The notes beneath the pieces are model-generated. The model did no database searches and was not told the origin of the DNA. It saw only the letters and a program-made list of their open reading frames with translations. A DNA stretch of 64,000 nucleotides from an uncultured Treponema sp. (GTDB lineage: Bacteria > Spirochaetota > Spirochaetia > Treponematales > Treponemataceae): the NCBI GenBank assembly GCA_934718065.1, contig CAKUZR010000007.1:42810-106809 (forward strand), given 5' to 3'. The translations under genes and the position numbers were made by a program. Shown here in pieces: positions 25,839 through 32,982 of the stretch; position 1 is the stretch's first letter; each line of letters opens with the position of its first letter.

Positions 25839-26890
25839 CAGCTTTTTTTCGCCTTTTTTTCATTTGAAGCCGTTTTCTGAGTTTCATCCTGGTTTTCCGC
25901 CGAAGTTTCCTCAGAAGAATTTTCGCTTTCCGGAGCAGTTTCCTCATTTTTCTGAAGAATTTTCAAAAGAACAGTTTCCTGAGACTTTTCCTTAAGCTCC
26001 ATTCCAGCCGGAATATTGAATTCCAGCGGAACTTCGTACTCGCCCGGCTCTGAAATATCCTTCAAGTCCAGAAAAGCGACTCCATTTTCCGGCGCAAATC
26101 CATCCAGAGCCAGAACTTCACCGGAAACAGAAATTTGAATTTTTGGAAGCCCGCCTGAAATCTCAAGCTTTTCATCAAGATTCTGGACAGAAGGGACAAT
26201 TTTTTCATATTTGCGGGTTTCTTCCAGCGGGTCAATTTTTACAGTAACCTTGAAATCACCTTCCGGAAGAATTTTTATCTTCGAGTTGAACCTGCTGTCA
26301 AGCTGAACGTCAAGGGAAAAACTTCTTGCCGCACCGTCAACAATCACTTTCTTTGTGTAAATTCTTTTAGTTTTCTCAACAATTCTTGAAGGACCCACAA
26401 CTTTTACTGTCGCCGGAGAAACATCAAACTGGGAAATTTTATAGCCGTACGCAGGCGTTCCCGATGGAGCAACCTCAACTGGAACATATTTCAGAATTTT
26501 CTCGTCCAGAAGAACGTTCACCGCCTCGGTTTTTGAGCGGCACTCAAAAGTGTCAAGAAGCTCCAGCTTTTCGGAAACTGAAACTGAAACCGGAACAACA
26601 TATTCACCCGGATCCGCAAAATTATCCAGATTAACTTTCGCGGAAAAATCGTTTTCCTGGATGAACGCCATATTTTCCTTTGTGGTTGTGACAACAACTT
26701 TCACAAATTTCGGCAGGTCGGCGGCCGGCATCATAAGCCCTTCAGCTTCAACAGAAAGAGGAATTGTGAATGTTTTTTTCTGAAGCGAAGTTGTCCTGTT
26801 GTAGATGTAAAGAAAAAACGCAAGAATCAGGCAGATAACCTTTGCCGCCCAGTTGTTTGAAATGCGGTCAATCAGCTTGCTTATGCTCAT
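25838..26890 (-). CDS. cdaR: YbbR-domain protein (CdaR), regulator of diadenylate cyclase
   Basis: A 350-residue membrane-anchored protein. One N-terminal transmembrane segment (about residues 13-30, AAKVICLILAFFLYIYNR) is followed by three or four YbbR-like beta domains on the outer face, recognisable by recurring blocks such as LPKFVKVVVTTTKENM and ATVKVVGPSRIVEKTKRI. The C-terminal tail is Glu/Ser/Thr/Lys-rich and probably disordered. CdaR proteins bind CdaA and modulate c-di-AMP production. The gene overlaps the cdaA end by 23 bases, the usual arrangement. Confidence 0.9.
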   Translation of the reverse strand: MSISKLIDRISNNWAAKVICLILAFFLYIYNRTTSLQKKTFTIPLSVEAEGLMMPAADLPKFVKVVVTTTKENMAFIQENDFSAKVNLDNFADPGEYVVPVSVSVSEKLELLDTFECRSKTEAVNVLLDEKILKYVPVEVAPSGTPAYGYKISQFDVSPATVKVVGPSRIVEKTKRIYTKKVIVDGAARSFSLDVQLDSRFNSKIKILPEGDFKVTVKIDPLEETRKYEKIVPSVQNLDEKLEISGGLPKIQISVSGEVLALDGFAPENGVAFLDLKDISEPGEYEVPLEFNIPAGMELKEKSQETVLLKILQKNEETAPESENSSEETSAENQDETQKTASNEKKAKKS

Positions 26891-27689
26891 CGATTGTGTC
26901 CTCCATGTTGAATGAATCAGGCGTGATTTCCAAAAGATTCTCCAGAATTTTTGTCAAATCCTTTACAGAAAGGTCGTAATGCAGCTTTGAATCATAAGCC
27001 AGGCTCAAAGCTCCGGTTTCTTCTGAAACAACAAGAACAACAGCGTCTGAAACTTCAGAAAGTCCGAGCGCAGCCCTGTGCCGAGTTCCGAACGTCTTCT
27101 TGATGTCATACTGCTCGCTCAGCGGAAGAAAACAGCCGGCCGCCACAACTTTTCCGCCCTGAATAAGGCAGGCTCCGTCATGAAGCGGCGTATCCATTCC
27201 AAAAATTGTAACAAGCAGGCTGGAAGAAAGATCCGCGTCAAGCTTTGTGCCAGACTGAATTATGTCATCAAGTTTTGTGTGGCGCAAAAACACGGCGAGC
27301 ATTCCTCTTTTCTGCTTTGAAAGCATTTCCGCGGCAATAAGAACTGAGTCAACGTAAGTGTGCTTTGAGCGATGCCCGAACGCAAACCACTGGTTCTGCC
27401 CCAGCCTAAGAAAAAGTTTCCTTACTTCCGGCTGGAAAACAATCGCCAGGCCGATTATTATCACCGGCGCGGCAGTCTTAAAAATCCAAAGCAAAGTGTC
27501 AAGCTTCAAAAGATAAGCGATAAAATATGAAATCAAAAGAATTACAGCCGCCTTTAAAATCTGAATGCTGTTCGTCTTTACCATAACCTGGTAGGCTTTG
27601 TACAAAATGAATGTAAGAAAACCTATGTCAAGAACTGGACGCACAAAATTATACACAGCGAGAATGCTGTCAACATCAATTGATTTCAC
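26868..27689 (-). CDS. cdaA: Diadenylate cyclase CdaA
   Basis: Condenses two ATP into the second messenger c-di-AMP, which controls K+/osmolyte balance and envelope homeostasis. The 273-residue protein has three N-terminal membrane helices (about residues 15-95) and then the DAC domain, with the catalytic signatures DGACLIQGGKV and TRHRAALGLSEVSDAVV. The order and length are canonical for CdaA. It lies between folP and cdaR. c-di-AMP in spirochaetes has been studied mainly in Borrelia, which has a CdaA-type enzyme. No riboswitch or effector gene was recognised in the window. Confidence 0.94.
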   Translation of the reverse strand: MKSIDVDSILAVYNFVRPVLDIGFLTFILYKAYQVMVKTNSIQILKAAVILLISYFIAYLLKLDTLLWIFKTAAPVIIIGLAIVFQPEVRKLFLRLGQNQWFAFGHRSKHTYVDSVLIAAEMLSKQKRGMLAVFLRHTKLDDIIQSGTKLDADLSSSLLVTIFGMDTPLHDGACLIQGGKVVAAGCFLPLSEQYDIKKTFGTRHRAALGLSEVSDAVVLVVSEETGALSLAYDSKLHYDLSVKDLTKILENLLEITPDSFNMEDTIDEHKQAD

Positions 27690-27710
27690 TTTTGAATCCC
27701 CTGCTTTTTT

Positions 27711-28529
27711 CTATCTATTAATATACTCCAAGACTTTCAAAGTATCTACAGTTTCTTTCACATCATGAACGCGGACAAGCTGCGCTCCGTACATAACAGA
27801 AATCAAATCAGCGGCCAAAGTTCCGGCAAGACGTTCAGGAATATCGCGGCCGGTAATCTGCCCGATGCAGGATTTTCTTGAAAGCGCCATAAGAATTTTA
27901 TATTTTCTTCCGCAAAGCTCGCCGATATGCTTTATCAGCGCGACATTTCCTTCAAGATTTTTTCCGAAGCCGATTCCCGGGTCCACAATTATTTTTTCCG
28001 GGGAAATTCCAGACTTTTCCGCAAAAGCGCAACGCTCCAGCAGATAATTATTAACTTCATTGAAAATATCCTTGTAGTCCGTGTTCGCCTGCATTTCAGA
28101 AGGAATTCCTCTTTTGTGCATAAGAATAACAGGAATTTTTGTTTCCGCGCAGAATGCCGGCATTTCAGAATCGTCCTCAAGCGCGGAAATATCGTTCAAA
28201 ATATCAGCGCCCGCTTCATAAGCTGCTTTCATCACATTCTTTTTTCTTGTGTCAACAGAAATCGCGACATTGGAAAATTTCCTGATTTTTTCGATAACCG
28301 GAACGACGCGCCGGATTTCCTCATCCTCTGCAACGTATTCGCTTCCAGGACGTGTTGACTCGCCGCCGACATCAATAATATCCGCGCCTTCGTCTATCAG
28401 TTTCAACGCCTCGTCCGCGCCGCCGCGGCTTCCTTCCCAAAACGAATCCTTTGTGGCGTTCACAATTCCCATCACAAACGCAGGAAGTTCTGTGGAAATA
28501 ATTCTATCGCGAAGTTTCAGTTCCAGCAT
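27711..28529 (-). CDS. folP: Dihydropteroate synthase
   Basis: Joins p-aminobenzoate to dihydropterin pyrophosphate in folate synthesis and is the sulfonamide target. The 272-residue TIM barrel shows the first signature MGIVNATKDSFWEGS, the second DEGADIIDVGGESTRPGS, then ISVDTRKK, NDISALED, ILMHKRG, IIVDPGIGFGK and RVHDVKETVD. Phe replaces the usual Ser in the NxTxDSFxxG loop context, but the fold motifs are intact. It lies 9 bases after dxs and is probably co-transcribed with it. Confidence 0.94.
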   Translation of the reverse strand: MLELKLRDRIISTELPAFVMGIVNATKDSFWEGSRGGADEALKLIDEGADIIDVGGESTRPGSEYVAEDEEIRRVVPVIEKIRKFSNVAISVDTRKKNVMKAAYEAGADILNDISALEDDSEMPAFCAETKIPVILMHKRGIPSEMQANTDYKDIFNEVNNYLLERCAFAEKSGISPEKIIVDPGIGFGKNLEGNVALIKHIGELCGRKYKILMALSRKSCIGQITGRDIPERLAGTLAADLISVMYGAQLVRVHDVKETVDTLKVLEYINR

Positions 28530-28538
28530 GATTTTCTC

Positions 28539-30446
28539 CTATTTGATTTTCAATATTTCAAGCGCAGCTTCCCGCAGTTTTTCCGGAGAAAGCCCGGCCT
28601 GCTCAAGAACCTGAGCCCTTGTTCCCTGATGAAAAAATTCAGACGGAAAAGCCTTGACCGCAATTTTTCCAATTCCGTTTTCAGCGCAGATTTTCGCAAG
28701 ATACTCGCTTACGCCGCCGGTTTCCATTCCGTCCTCAACAAAAACAATTCCATCATATTTTTTTGCAATATCCAGAAAATATTTTTCATCAAAAGGCTTT
28801 ATGAAGCGCAGTGAATAAATGTCGCACAAAATATCGTCGAACGACAGCGACCGCGAGGCTTTCAAAACTTCAGAATACATTCCGCCGGTCGTTACAAAAA
28901 GAATTTTCCGGACAGAAGCAGAATCCTCAAACTGAACCGCAAACGAAGGCTCAAAATCCATTGCAGAAACAAAAACTCCCCTGCCTTCCTCGGCTTTCTG
29001 GCTGAACGCAGGAATTTCTGTAGGACATGACATTTTCGGATATCTGATCACAACCGCCTTGTCTGTGCAGGCGGCATAATTCAAGCAGACTGAAAGGTCA
29101 TCCGCTGTTGCCGGCGACATTATCTTTATGTTCGGAACCGGTCTGAAAAGGGAAATATCAAAAAGCCCCTGGTGAGTCTCGCCGTCATTCGGAACTGCGC
29201 CAGCCCTGTCAAGCACAACCACAGCCCTAAGATTCTGCAGAGCAATGTCATGAATAAGCTGGTCGACCGCCCTCTGCATGAAAGTTGAATAAATGCACAC
29301 AACAGGAAGCAGCCCGCCGCGCGAAAGTCCGCCGGCAAAAGTAACAGCATGCTCCTCCGCGATTCCAACGTCAAAAAAACGCTCCGGATAATGACGCGCG
29401 AAAGTATCAAGCCCCGTGCCTTTAGCCATCGCCGCTGTAACCGCAACAATATCATCTCTTTTCAGCGCAAGATCCATCAACGCATTGCTGAAGCTTTCCG
29501 TAAAGCTCAGGCTGTCAAATTTCTCGACAGTGCCGTCGCTTATCGCAAAAGGCCCTACGCCATGAAAACGCTCCGGATGGTCTTCCGCCGGACTGTAGCC
29601 CTTCCCCTTTTTTGTAATCACATGAACAACAACCGGGCGGCGCATATTCTTCACCCGGCCTAAAACCGTCTCAAGCTCCTTTTCGTTGTGTCCGTCAAGC
29701 GGGCCGACATATTCAAACCCGAAATCAGTAAAAAGATTGTTGGAAAGCAAAAGCCCCTTCAATCCGCGCTTGAACCTGAAAACAAATTTTGTAAGAATTT
29801 TATTTATTCCCGGAATTTTCTGGATAATCCGGTCAAAATTATGCCTGAAAGACTGGTACGGCGAAGTCATCGTTATCCGGCTCAAATAGCTGGAAATCGC
29901 CCCGGTGTTGTGGTCAATCGACATCTGGTTGTCATTCACAATGACTATAAGATTCTTGCCAAGCTGCCCGGCGTTTGAAAGAGCCTCAAAAGCCATTCCG
30001 CCAGTAAGCGCGCCGTCGCCAATCACCGCCACAACTTTTCCTTCTTTATGAAGAATACCGCGGGCAACCAGCAGCCCCAGCGCCGAAGAAATAGAAGTCG
30101 ATGAATGTCCGTTGTCAAAATAATCGTGCGGCGACTCTTCTTTTTTAGTGAAACCAGAAAGACCATCCGCAGTCCTCAAAGTTGAAAACTGCCCGAAACG
30201 CCCGGTAAGCAGCTTGTGCGCATAACACTGGTGGCTCACATCCCAGATTATCGCATCCTTCGGACTTTCAAAAACCCGGTGAAGCGCAATTGTAAGCTCA
30301 ACAACGCCAAGATTGCTTGCAAGATGACCGCCGTTTTTTCCAACAACCTCAATAATTTCCCTTCTTATTTCAGAAGCAAGCTCATTCAGCTGTTTTTGAG
30401 AAAATTTCTTTATATCGTCTGGAGACTGAACCGATGAAAGCAGCAC
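28539..30446 (-). CDS. dxs: 1-deoxy-D-xylulose-5-phosphate synthase
   Basis: First enzyme of the MEP isoprenoid pathway. It uses thiamine diphosphate to condense pyruvate and glyceraldehyde-3-phosphate. The 635-residue protein has the N-terminal His of GHSSTSISSALG, the ThDP motif GDGALTGGMAFEALSNAG, NDNQMSI, then DVGIAEEHAVTFAGG and DRAGAVPNDGETHQG, and a C-terminal transketolase domain. A GTG start at 30446 is preceded by GAGAGG. Unusually, a strong terminator-like hairpin ends just 16 bases upstream of the start, between this gene and the COX24-like gene, so dxs may depend on readthrough or attenuation. Confidence 0.96.
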   Translation of the reverse strand: MLLSSVQSPDDIKKFSQKQLNELASEIRREIIEVVGKNGGHLASNLGVVELTIALHRVFESPKDAIIWDVSHQCYAHKLLTGRFGQFSTLRTADGLSGFTKKEESPHDYFDNGHSSTSISSALGLLVARGILHKEGKVVAVIGDGALTGGMAFEALSNAGQLGKNLIVIVNDNQMSIDHNTGAISSYLSRITMTSPYQSFRHNFDRIIQKIPGINKILTKFVFRFKRGLKGLLLSNNLFTDFGFEYVGPLDGHNEKELETVLGRVKNMRRPVVVHVITKKGKGYSPAEDHPERFHGVGPFAISDGTVEKFDSLSFTESFSNALMDLALKRDDIVAVTAAMAKGTGLDTFARHYPERFFDVGIAEEHAVTFAGGLSRGGLLPVVCIYSTFMQRAVDQLIHDIALQNLRAVVVLDRAGAVPNDGETHQGLFDISLFRPVPNIKIMSPATADDLSVCLNYAACTDKAVVIRYPKMSCPTEIPAFSQKAEEGRGVFVSAMDFEPSFAVQFEDSASVRKILFVTTGGMYSEVLKASRSLSFDDILCDIYSLRFIKPFDEKYFLDIAKKYDGIVFVEDGMETGGVSEYLAKICAENGIGKIAVKAFPSEFFHQGTRAQVLEQAGLSPEKLREAALEILKIK

Positions 30447-30461
30447 AACAACCTCTCGCTT

Positions 30462-30499
30462 AAAAAAAAGACCGGGACAAAAACTTCTGACCCGGTCTT
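30462..30499 (-). terminator. Terminator/attenuator-like hairpin before dxs
   Basis: On the minus strand AGACCGGG pairs with CCCGGTCT around a 15-base loop, followed by about eight T. It lies 21 bases after the COX24-like stop and 16 bases before the dxs start, leaving no room for a separate promoter between hairpin and dxs. Confidence 0.85.
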
Positions 30500-30519
30500 A
30501 CAAGACATATCAAAGTAAA

Positions 30520-30609
30520 CTACTTTGCCTTATGTCTATTTTTTCTAAGCATCTTCTTACGCTTATGTGTCGCCATCTTCTGGCGTTTTCGTTTCTTTCC
30601 ACAAGGCAC
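30520..30609 (-). CDS. AURKAIP1/COX24-like small basic protein (29 aa)
   Basis: A 29-residue peptide beginning (from GTG) PCGKKRKRQKMATHKRKK and ending NRHKAK. More than half the residues are Lys, Arg or His. This matches the COX24/AURKAIP1 C-terminal domain found as tiny stand-alone proteins in spirochaetes and some other bacteria, where a ribosome association is suspected. GAGGGGTG lies 5 bases before the GTG at 30609, and a promoter (TTGACC-N17-GATAAT) lies 32 bases upstream. A hairpin terminator follows. The clean expression signals support a real gene despite its size. Confidence 0.85.
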   Translation of the reverse strand: MPCGKKRKRQKMATHKRKKMLRKNRHKAK

Positions 30610-30640
30610 GATGGCACCCCTCTACTAGTAAAGTAGATTT

Positions 30641-30669
30641 ATTATCTTATAAATATTCGCTTAGGTCAA
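30641..30669 (-). promoter_or_regulatory. Predicted promoter of the COX24-like gene (and possibly dxs)
   Basis: On the minus strand TTGACC (30669-30664), a 17-base spacer and GATAAT (30646-30641). Confidence 0.6.
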
Positions 30670-30689
30670 TACTTCAAAGCGAAATTTCT

Positions 30690-31634
30690 TTAAAATATTG
30701 CTTTCAACGCCTTCTGAACCTCAAAAATCATTTTTTCCTCATCAGAAGCATCAATTTTCAGCGCGCCAGGAATTCCAGAAATATAAGTATACTGCTTTTT
30801 CGCATACTTCCGGCTGTCGCGCTTTATTTCCTGCATAACATTTTCCACATCAGAACGCAGGCCGCCGTCATCCAGAAACCATTCCCTGTAGCCAATCGCC
30901 TGCATTCCCGGCGCAGATTTTCCAAAACCCTTTTCATACAAAGCGCGAACTTCGCCGGCAAGACCACGCTCAAACATTTTTTCAACACGGAAATTTATTT
31001 TTTCATACAGCTTCGCCCTTTCAGCCTCAAGCACAATAACCTTGAAGTCATATTTTTCCCGCATTTTCGAGCTTATCTTAAAAGACGAGCGCGGCCTCCC
31101 GGTTGAATAAAAAACCTCCAGCGCCCGGCAAATCCTGTACCCGTCATTCACGTTGATTTTAGCCGCGCTTTCCGCATCCACAGACTCCAGCTCCGCGTAA
31201 AGAGCCTCGTTCCCTTCATTTTTGATTCTTTCTTTCAGCGAATTCCTGATTTTTTCATCCGAGACAGGCGTTTCCGGAAGCCCCATTATAAAATTCCGTA
31301 TATAAAAACCAGTTCCGCCGGCAACAAGAGGAATTTTCCCGCGCCCATAAATTTCCCGGCAGCAGGAATCAGCCATTGAAACAAAATCCGCAACGGAAAA
31401 CTGCTCGTCCGGCTCCAAAATATCAATCAGATGATGCGGAAGCTCGTTTTTTTCATTTTCATCAGGCTTTGCAGTTCCAATATCAAGCCCTTTATAAACC
31501 TGCATCGAATCCGCACTGACAAGCTCAGCCCTGCCTTTAAAACAAAACAGACTGCTCTTTCCAAAAAGTTTTATGGACAAAGCAGTCTTTCCTGACGCGG
31601 TCGGCGCAAACAGAACAACAACCGGAATGCGCAT
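30690..31634 (-). CDS. miaA: tRNA dimethylallyltransferase MiaA
   Basis: Adds dimethylallyl from DMAPP to A37 of UNN-decoding tRNAs. The 314-residue protein has a P-loop APTASGKTALS at residues 10-20, then LVSADSMQVYKGLDIGTAKP and HHLIDILEPDEQFSVADF, VAGGTGFYIRNF, GLAGEVRALY and AIGYREW, all conserved in MiaA. It is 2 bases after rpoZ and shares its promoter. Its substrate DMAPP derives from the MEP pathway encoded by the nearby dxs. Confidence 0.95.
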   Translation of the reverse strand: MRIPVVVLFAPTASGKTALSIKLFGKSSLFCFKGRAELVSADSMQVYKGLDIGTAKPDENEKNELPHHLIDILEPDEQFSVADFVSMADSCCREIYGRGKIPLVAGGTGFYIRNFIMGLPETPVSDEKIRNSLKERIKNEGNEALYAELESVDAESAAKINVNDGYRICRALEVFYSTGRPRSSFKISSKMREKYDFKVIVLEAERAKLYEKINFRVEKMFERGLAGEVRALYEKGFGKSAPGMQAIGYREWFLDDGGLRSDVENVMQEIKRDSRKYAKKQYTYISGIPGALKIDASDEEKMIFEVQKALKAIF

Positions 31635-31636
31635 TT

Positions 31637-31846
31637 TTATCTGTTTGAAGCGTCCTCGATTCTATAAGTAACTTTTTTGCAGAACAACTGGCGGGCAGCC
31701 AAAGAAACAGCCTTTCCAGCGTTTCGCTCAATCTCAGGGTCATTGATTTTTGACATCTGGTAAGCACGGCGGCTCGCCGCAACTGTAATCATATAAATAT
31801 TGTCTTTAAATCCAATCAACTGTTCCAAAGGAAAAATCGTTTCCAT
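31637..31846 (-). CDS. rpoZ: RNA polymerase omega subunit
   Basis: A 69-residue protein, METIFPLEQLIGF at the start, then ITVAASRRAYQMSKI and KAVSLAARQLFCKKVTYRIE, which match the omega fold that clamps the beta-prime subunit. A longer open frame exists, but ATG 31846 is chosen because GAGGTGG lies just upstream and the protein then begins as in other omegas. It heads the rpoZ-miaA operon with a strong promoter at 31902-31930. Confidence 0.9.
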   Translation of the reverse strand: METIFPLEQLIGFKDNIYMITVAASRRAYQMSKINDPEIERNAGKAVSLAARQLFCKKVTYRIEDASNR

Positions 31847-31901
31847 TTTTACCACCTCAATCAAATGAAAATCCAAAGTTTTCACTTTAAATTCAAAAAA
31901 T

Positions 31902-31930
31902 ATTATACATAAAACAAGCAGAAAAGTCAA
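31902..31930 (-). promoter_or_regulatory. Predicted promoter of rpoZ-miaA
   Basis: On the minus strand TTGACT (31930-31925), a 17-base spacer and a perfect TATAAT (31907-31902), 56 bases before the rpoZ ATG. Confidence 0.8.
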
Positions 31931-32134
31931 ACAAATTAAAAATCAAAAAAATATGAGCGCCAAGATTTCTTCCCGCGGCAAATTCCGCCGCAAGCCCAGC
32001 CACATCAGAAAACCGCACTTTCAGGGCCCGCTCCGCTCGGTCTTTTGCTCCGCAAAATCCTTTTGCGCACGCGCAAAACCCTTCCACCACGGCGCAGGCA
32101 CTTTCCATGCAATCCCCTAAAAAAAACAATGCGC
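31931..32134. other. GC-rich gap with no recognised gene
   Basis: About 200 bases between the rpoZ promoter and the candidate small RNA. Short open frames exist on both strands (about 55 codons plus strand, 78 codons minus strand), but neither has a ribosome-binding site or protein-like composition. It contains several small GC inverted repeats. Nothing firmer can be said. Confidence 0.5.
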
Positions 32135-32178
32135 AAAAAAAACGAGGCTTCCGAAGAACAACGTTTCCAGAAGCCTCG
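32135..32178 (-). terminator. Intrinsic terminator of the candidate small RNA
   Basis: On the minus strand CGAGGCTTC pairs perfectly with GAAGCCTCG around an 18-base loop, followed by TTTTTTTT. Confidence 0.85.
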
Positions 32179-32230
32179 CCGACCGATTTTCACGGTCATC
32201 GGAGAGAGTTTATCAGCTTATTTACAAGCT
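32135..32230 (-). ncRNA. Candidate small RNA upstream of rpoZ
   Basis: A compact transcription unit: promoter TTGACT-N17-TATATT (32265-32237), predicted start near 32230, intrinsic terminator ending near 32135, so about 96 nt. It would fold into three hairpins: CAGCTT/AAGCTG at the very 5' end (231-226 with 219-214), GACCG/CGGTC with flanking pairs (32179-32202) and the terminator stem CGAGGCTTC/GAAGCCTCG (32178-32143) with eight U. There is no start codon with a ribosome-binding site inside. I do not recognise it as 6S, 4.5S, tmRNA or a known riboswitch. Confidence 0.55.
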
Positions 32231-32236
32231 GTCATT

Positions 32237-32265
32237 AATATAGCACGAACAAAAAAAACAGTCAA
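32237..32265 (-). promoter_or_regulatory. Promoter of the candidate small RNA
   Basis: On the minus strand TTGACT (32265-32260), a 17-base spacer and TATATT (32242-32237). Confidence 0.75.
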
Positions 32266-32344
32266 TAAAAAAATCGTTTTTTTTCAACAAAATCCGCAAA
32301 AAAAAAATAAATATCTCGAATTTCGTTTTTTTTTGTAAATTCTG

Positions 32345-32484
32345 AAAGAACGCTTTCGGCATATTTCCAGTTTGCTCAGATGGATTTGGCTCGCGCTGCG
32401 ATTGAATTAATCCGGGTGCTCCGCACTTTTATTAACTCAATCGCCAAAAATCTTCACAAACTGGAAAAATGCCTGCGCTTTTAT
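32345..32484 (-). repeat. Element 1, copy A (full, inverted orientation)
   Basis: Read on the minus strand it matches copy C (62431-62574) over its whole length and about 20 bases beyond the 3' end. The terminal arms GGCATTTTTCCAGTTTG and CAAACTGGAAATATGCC pair at 16 of 17 positions. Inner arms GATTTTTGGC/GCCAAATC and the apical GTGC-GGA-GCAC hairpin are present, the latter extended by ATTGAGTTAAT/ATTAATTCAAT. Non-coding. Confidence 0.8.
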
Positions 32485-32558
32485 TCCTACAAACAAAAAA
32501 TTTGATATTCATGCCAACAGCTCAAATTTCTAGCTTCATAACACACTAAAAAAATACC

Positions 32559-32608
32559 GCGAGCCTAAGCCATCCGGAGTAAAAAAAATCTGCCGAAAGC
32601 GTTTTTTC
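32559..32608 (+). repeat. Element 1, partial copy (3' half)
   Basis: CGCGAGCC, then CCATC, then AAATCTGCCGAAAGCG matches the 3' half of copy B, which begins 10 bases later. Probably the remnant of an older tandem or disrupted copy. Confidence 0.55.
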
Positions 32609-32617
32609 AAAACCAGC

Positions 32618-32754
32618 AAAAGCGTAGGCGGATTTTTATTTGCGAAGATTTTGGGCGATAAAACCGTTTTTAGTGCAGCGCACCCGAATCCTTACAAGCG
32701 AAGCGCGAGCCCAATCCATCTGTAGCAAACAAAAATCTGCCTAAAGCGCTTTTT
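32618..32754 (+). repeat. Element 1, copy B (full)
   Basis: The same layout as copies A and C but diverged in sequence. The terminal arms GGCGGATTTTTATTTGC and GCAAACAAAAATCTGCC still pair at 16 of 17 positions. The inner arms are GATTTTGGGC and GCCCAATC (a compensated change relative to GATTTTTGGC/GCCAAATC), and the apical hairpin is GTGC-AGC-GCAC. It ends 51 bases before the tRNA-Lys promoter. With copy A it forms a large inverted repeat. Confidence 0.8.
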
Positions 32755-32804
32755 CTGAAAATTTAAAAAAAAATCACTTTTTTTAAATTTTTAGATTTTA
32801 GCTA

Positions 32805-32833
32805 TTGACACTTTTTATTATATTTTATATATT
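32805..32833 (+). promoter_or_regulatory. Promoter of tRNA-Lys
   Basis: TTGACA (32805-32810), a 17-base spacer and TATATT (32828-32833), 24 bases before the tRNA. Confidence 0.8.
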
Positions 32834-32856
32834 AATAAAGCATTCACGAAATGCAG

Positions 32857-32929
32857 GGGCTATTAGCTCAGGTGGTAGAGCACCGCCCTTTTAAGGCGGC
32901 TGTCGATGGTTCGAGTCCATCATAGCTCA
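32857..32929 (+). tRNA. tRNA-Lys (anticodon TTT)
   Basis: A 73-base cloverleaf: acceptor GGGCTAT with ATAGCTC (one G-U), D arm GCTCAGGTGGTAGAGC, anticodon stem CCGCC/GGCGG around loop CTTTTAA (anticodon TTT), T arm GATGG-TTCGAGT-CCATC and discriminator A. The CCA end is not encoded. It has its own promoter and terminator, so it is a single-gene unit. Confidence 0.97.
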
Positions 32930-32931
32930 CA

Positions 32932-32966
32932 AAAGACTGTTCAGCAATTGAACAGTCTTTTTTTTT
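32932..32966 (+). terminator. Terminator of tRNA-Lys
   Basis: AAAGACTGTTCA pairs perfectly with TGAACAGTCTTT around GCAAT, followed by a T-run. It begins 3 bases after the tRNA. Confidence 0.93.
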
Positions 32967-32982
32967 CGTTTATAGTAAAATC

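Noticed and set aside
31953..32120. 55-codon plus-strand open frame and the overlapping 78-codon minus-strand frame upstream of rpoZ
   Set aside because: No ribosome-binding site, composition unlike the neighbouring proteins and no recognisable motif. They overlap hairpin-rich non-coding DNA.
32135..32230. Candidate small RNA as a known riboswitch or 6S/4.5S RNA
   Set aside because: No gene follows the terminator within a leader distance, and the conserved cores of c-di-GMP, TPP, SAM, preQ1, fluoride, SRP and 6S RNAs were not recognised.
32345..32754. Element 1 as integron attC sites (known in Treponema denticola)
   Set aside because: The arms lack the RYYYAAC/GTTRRRY core sites, copies are not separated by cassette genes, and no integrase is seen.
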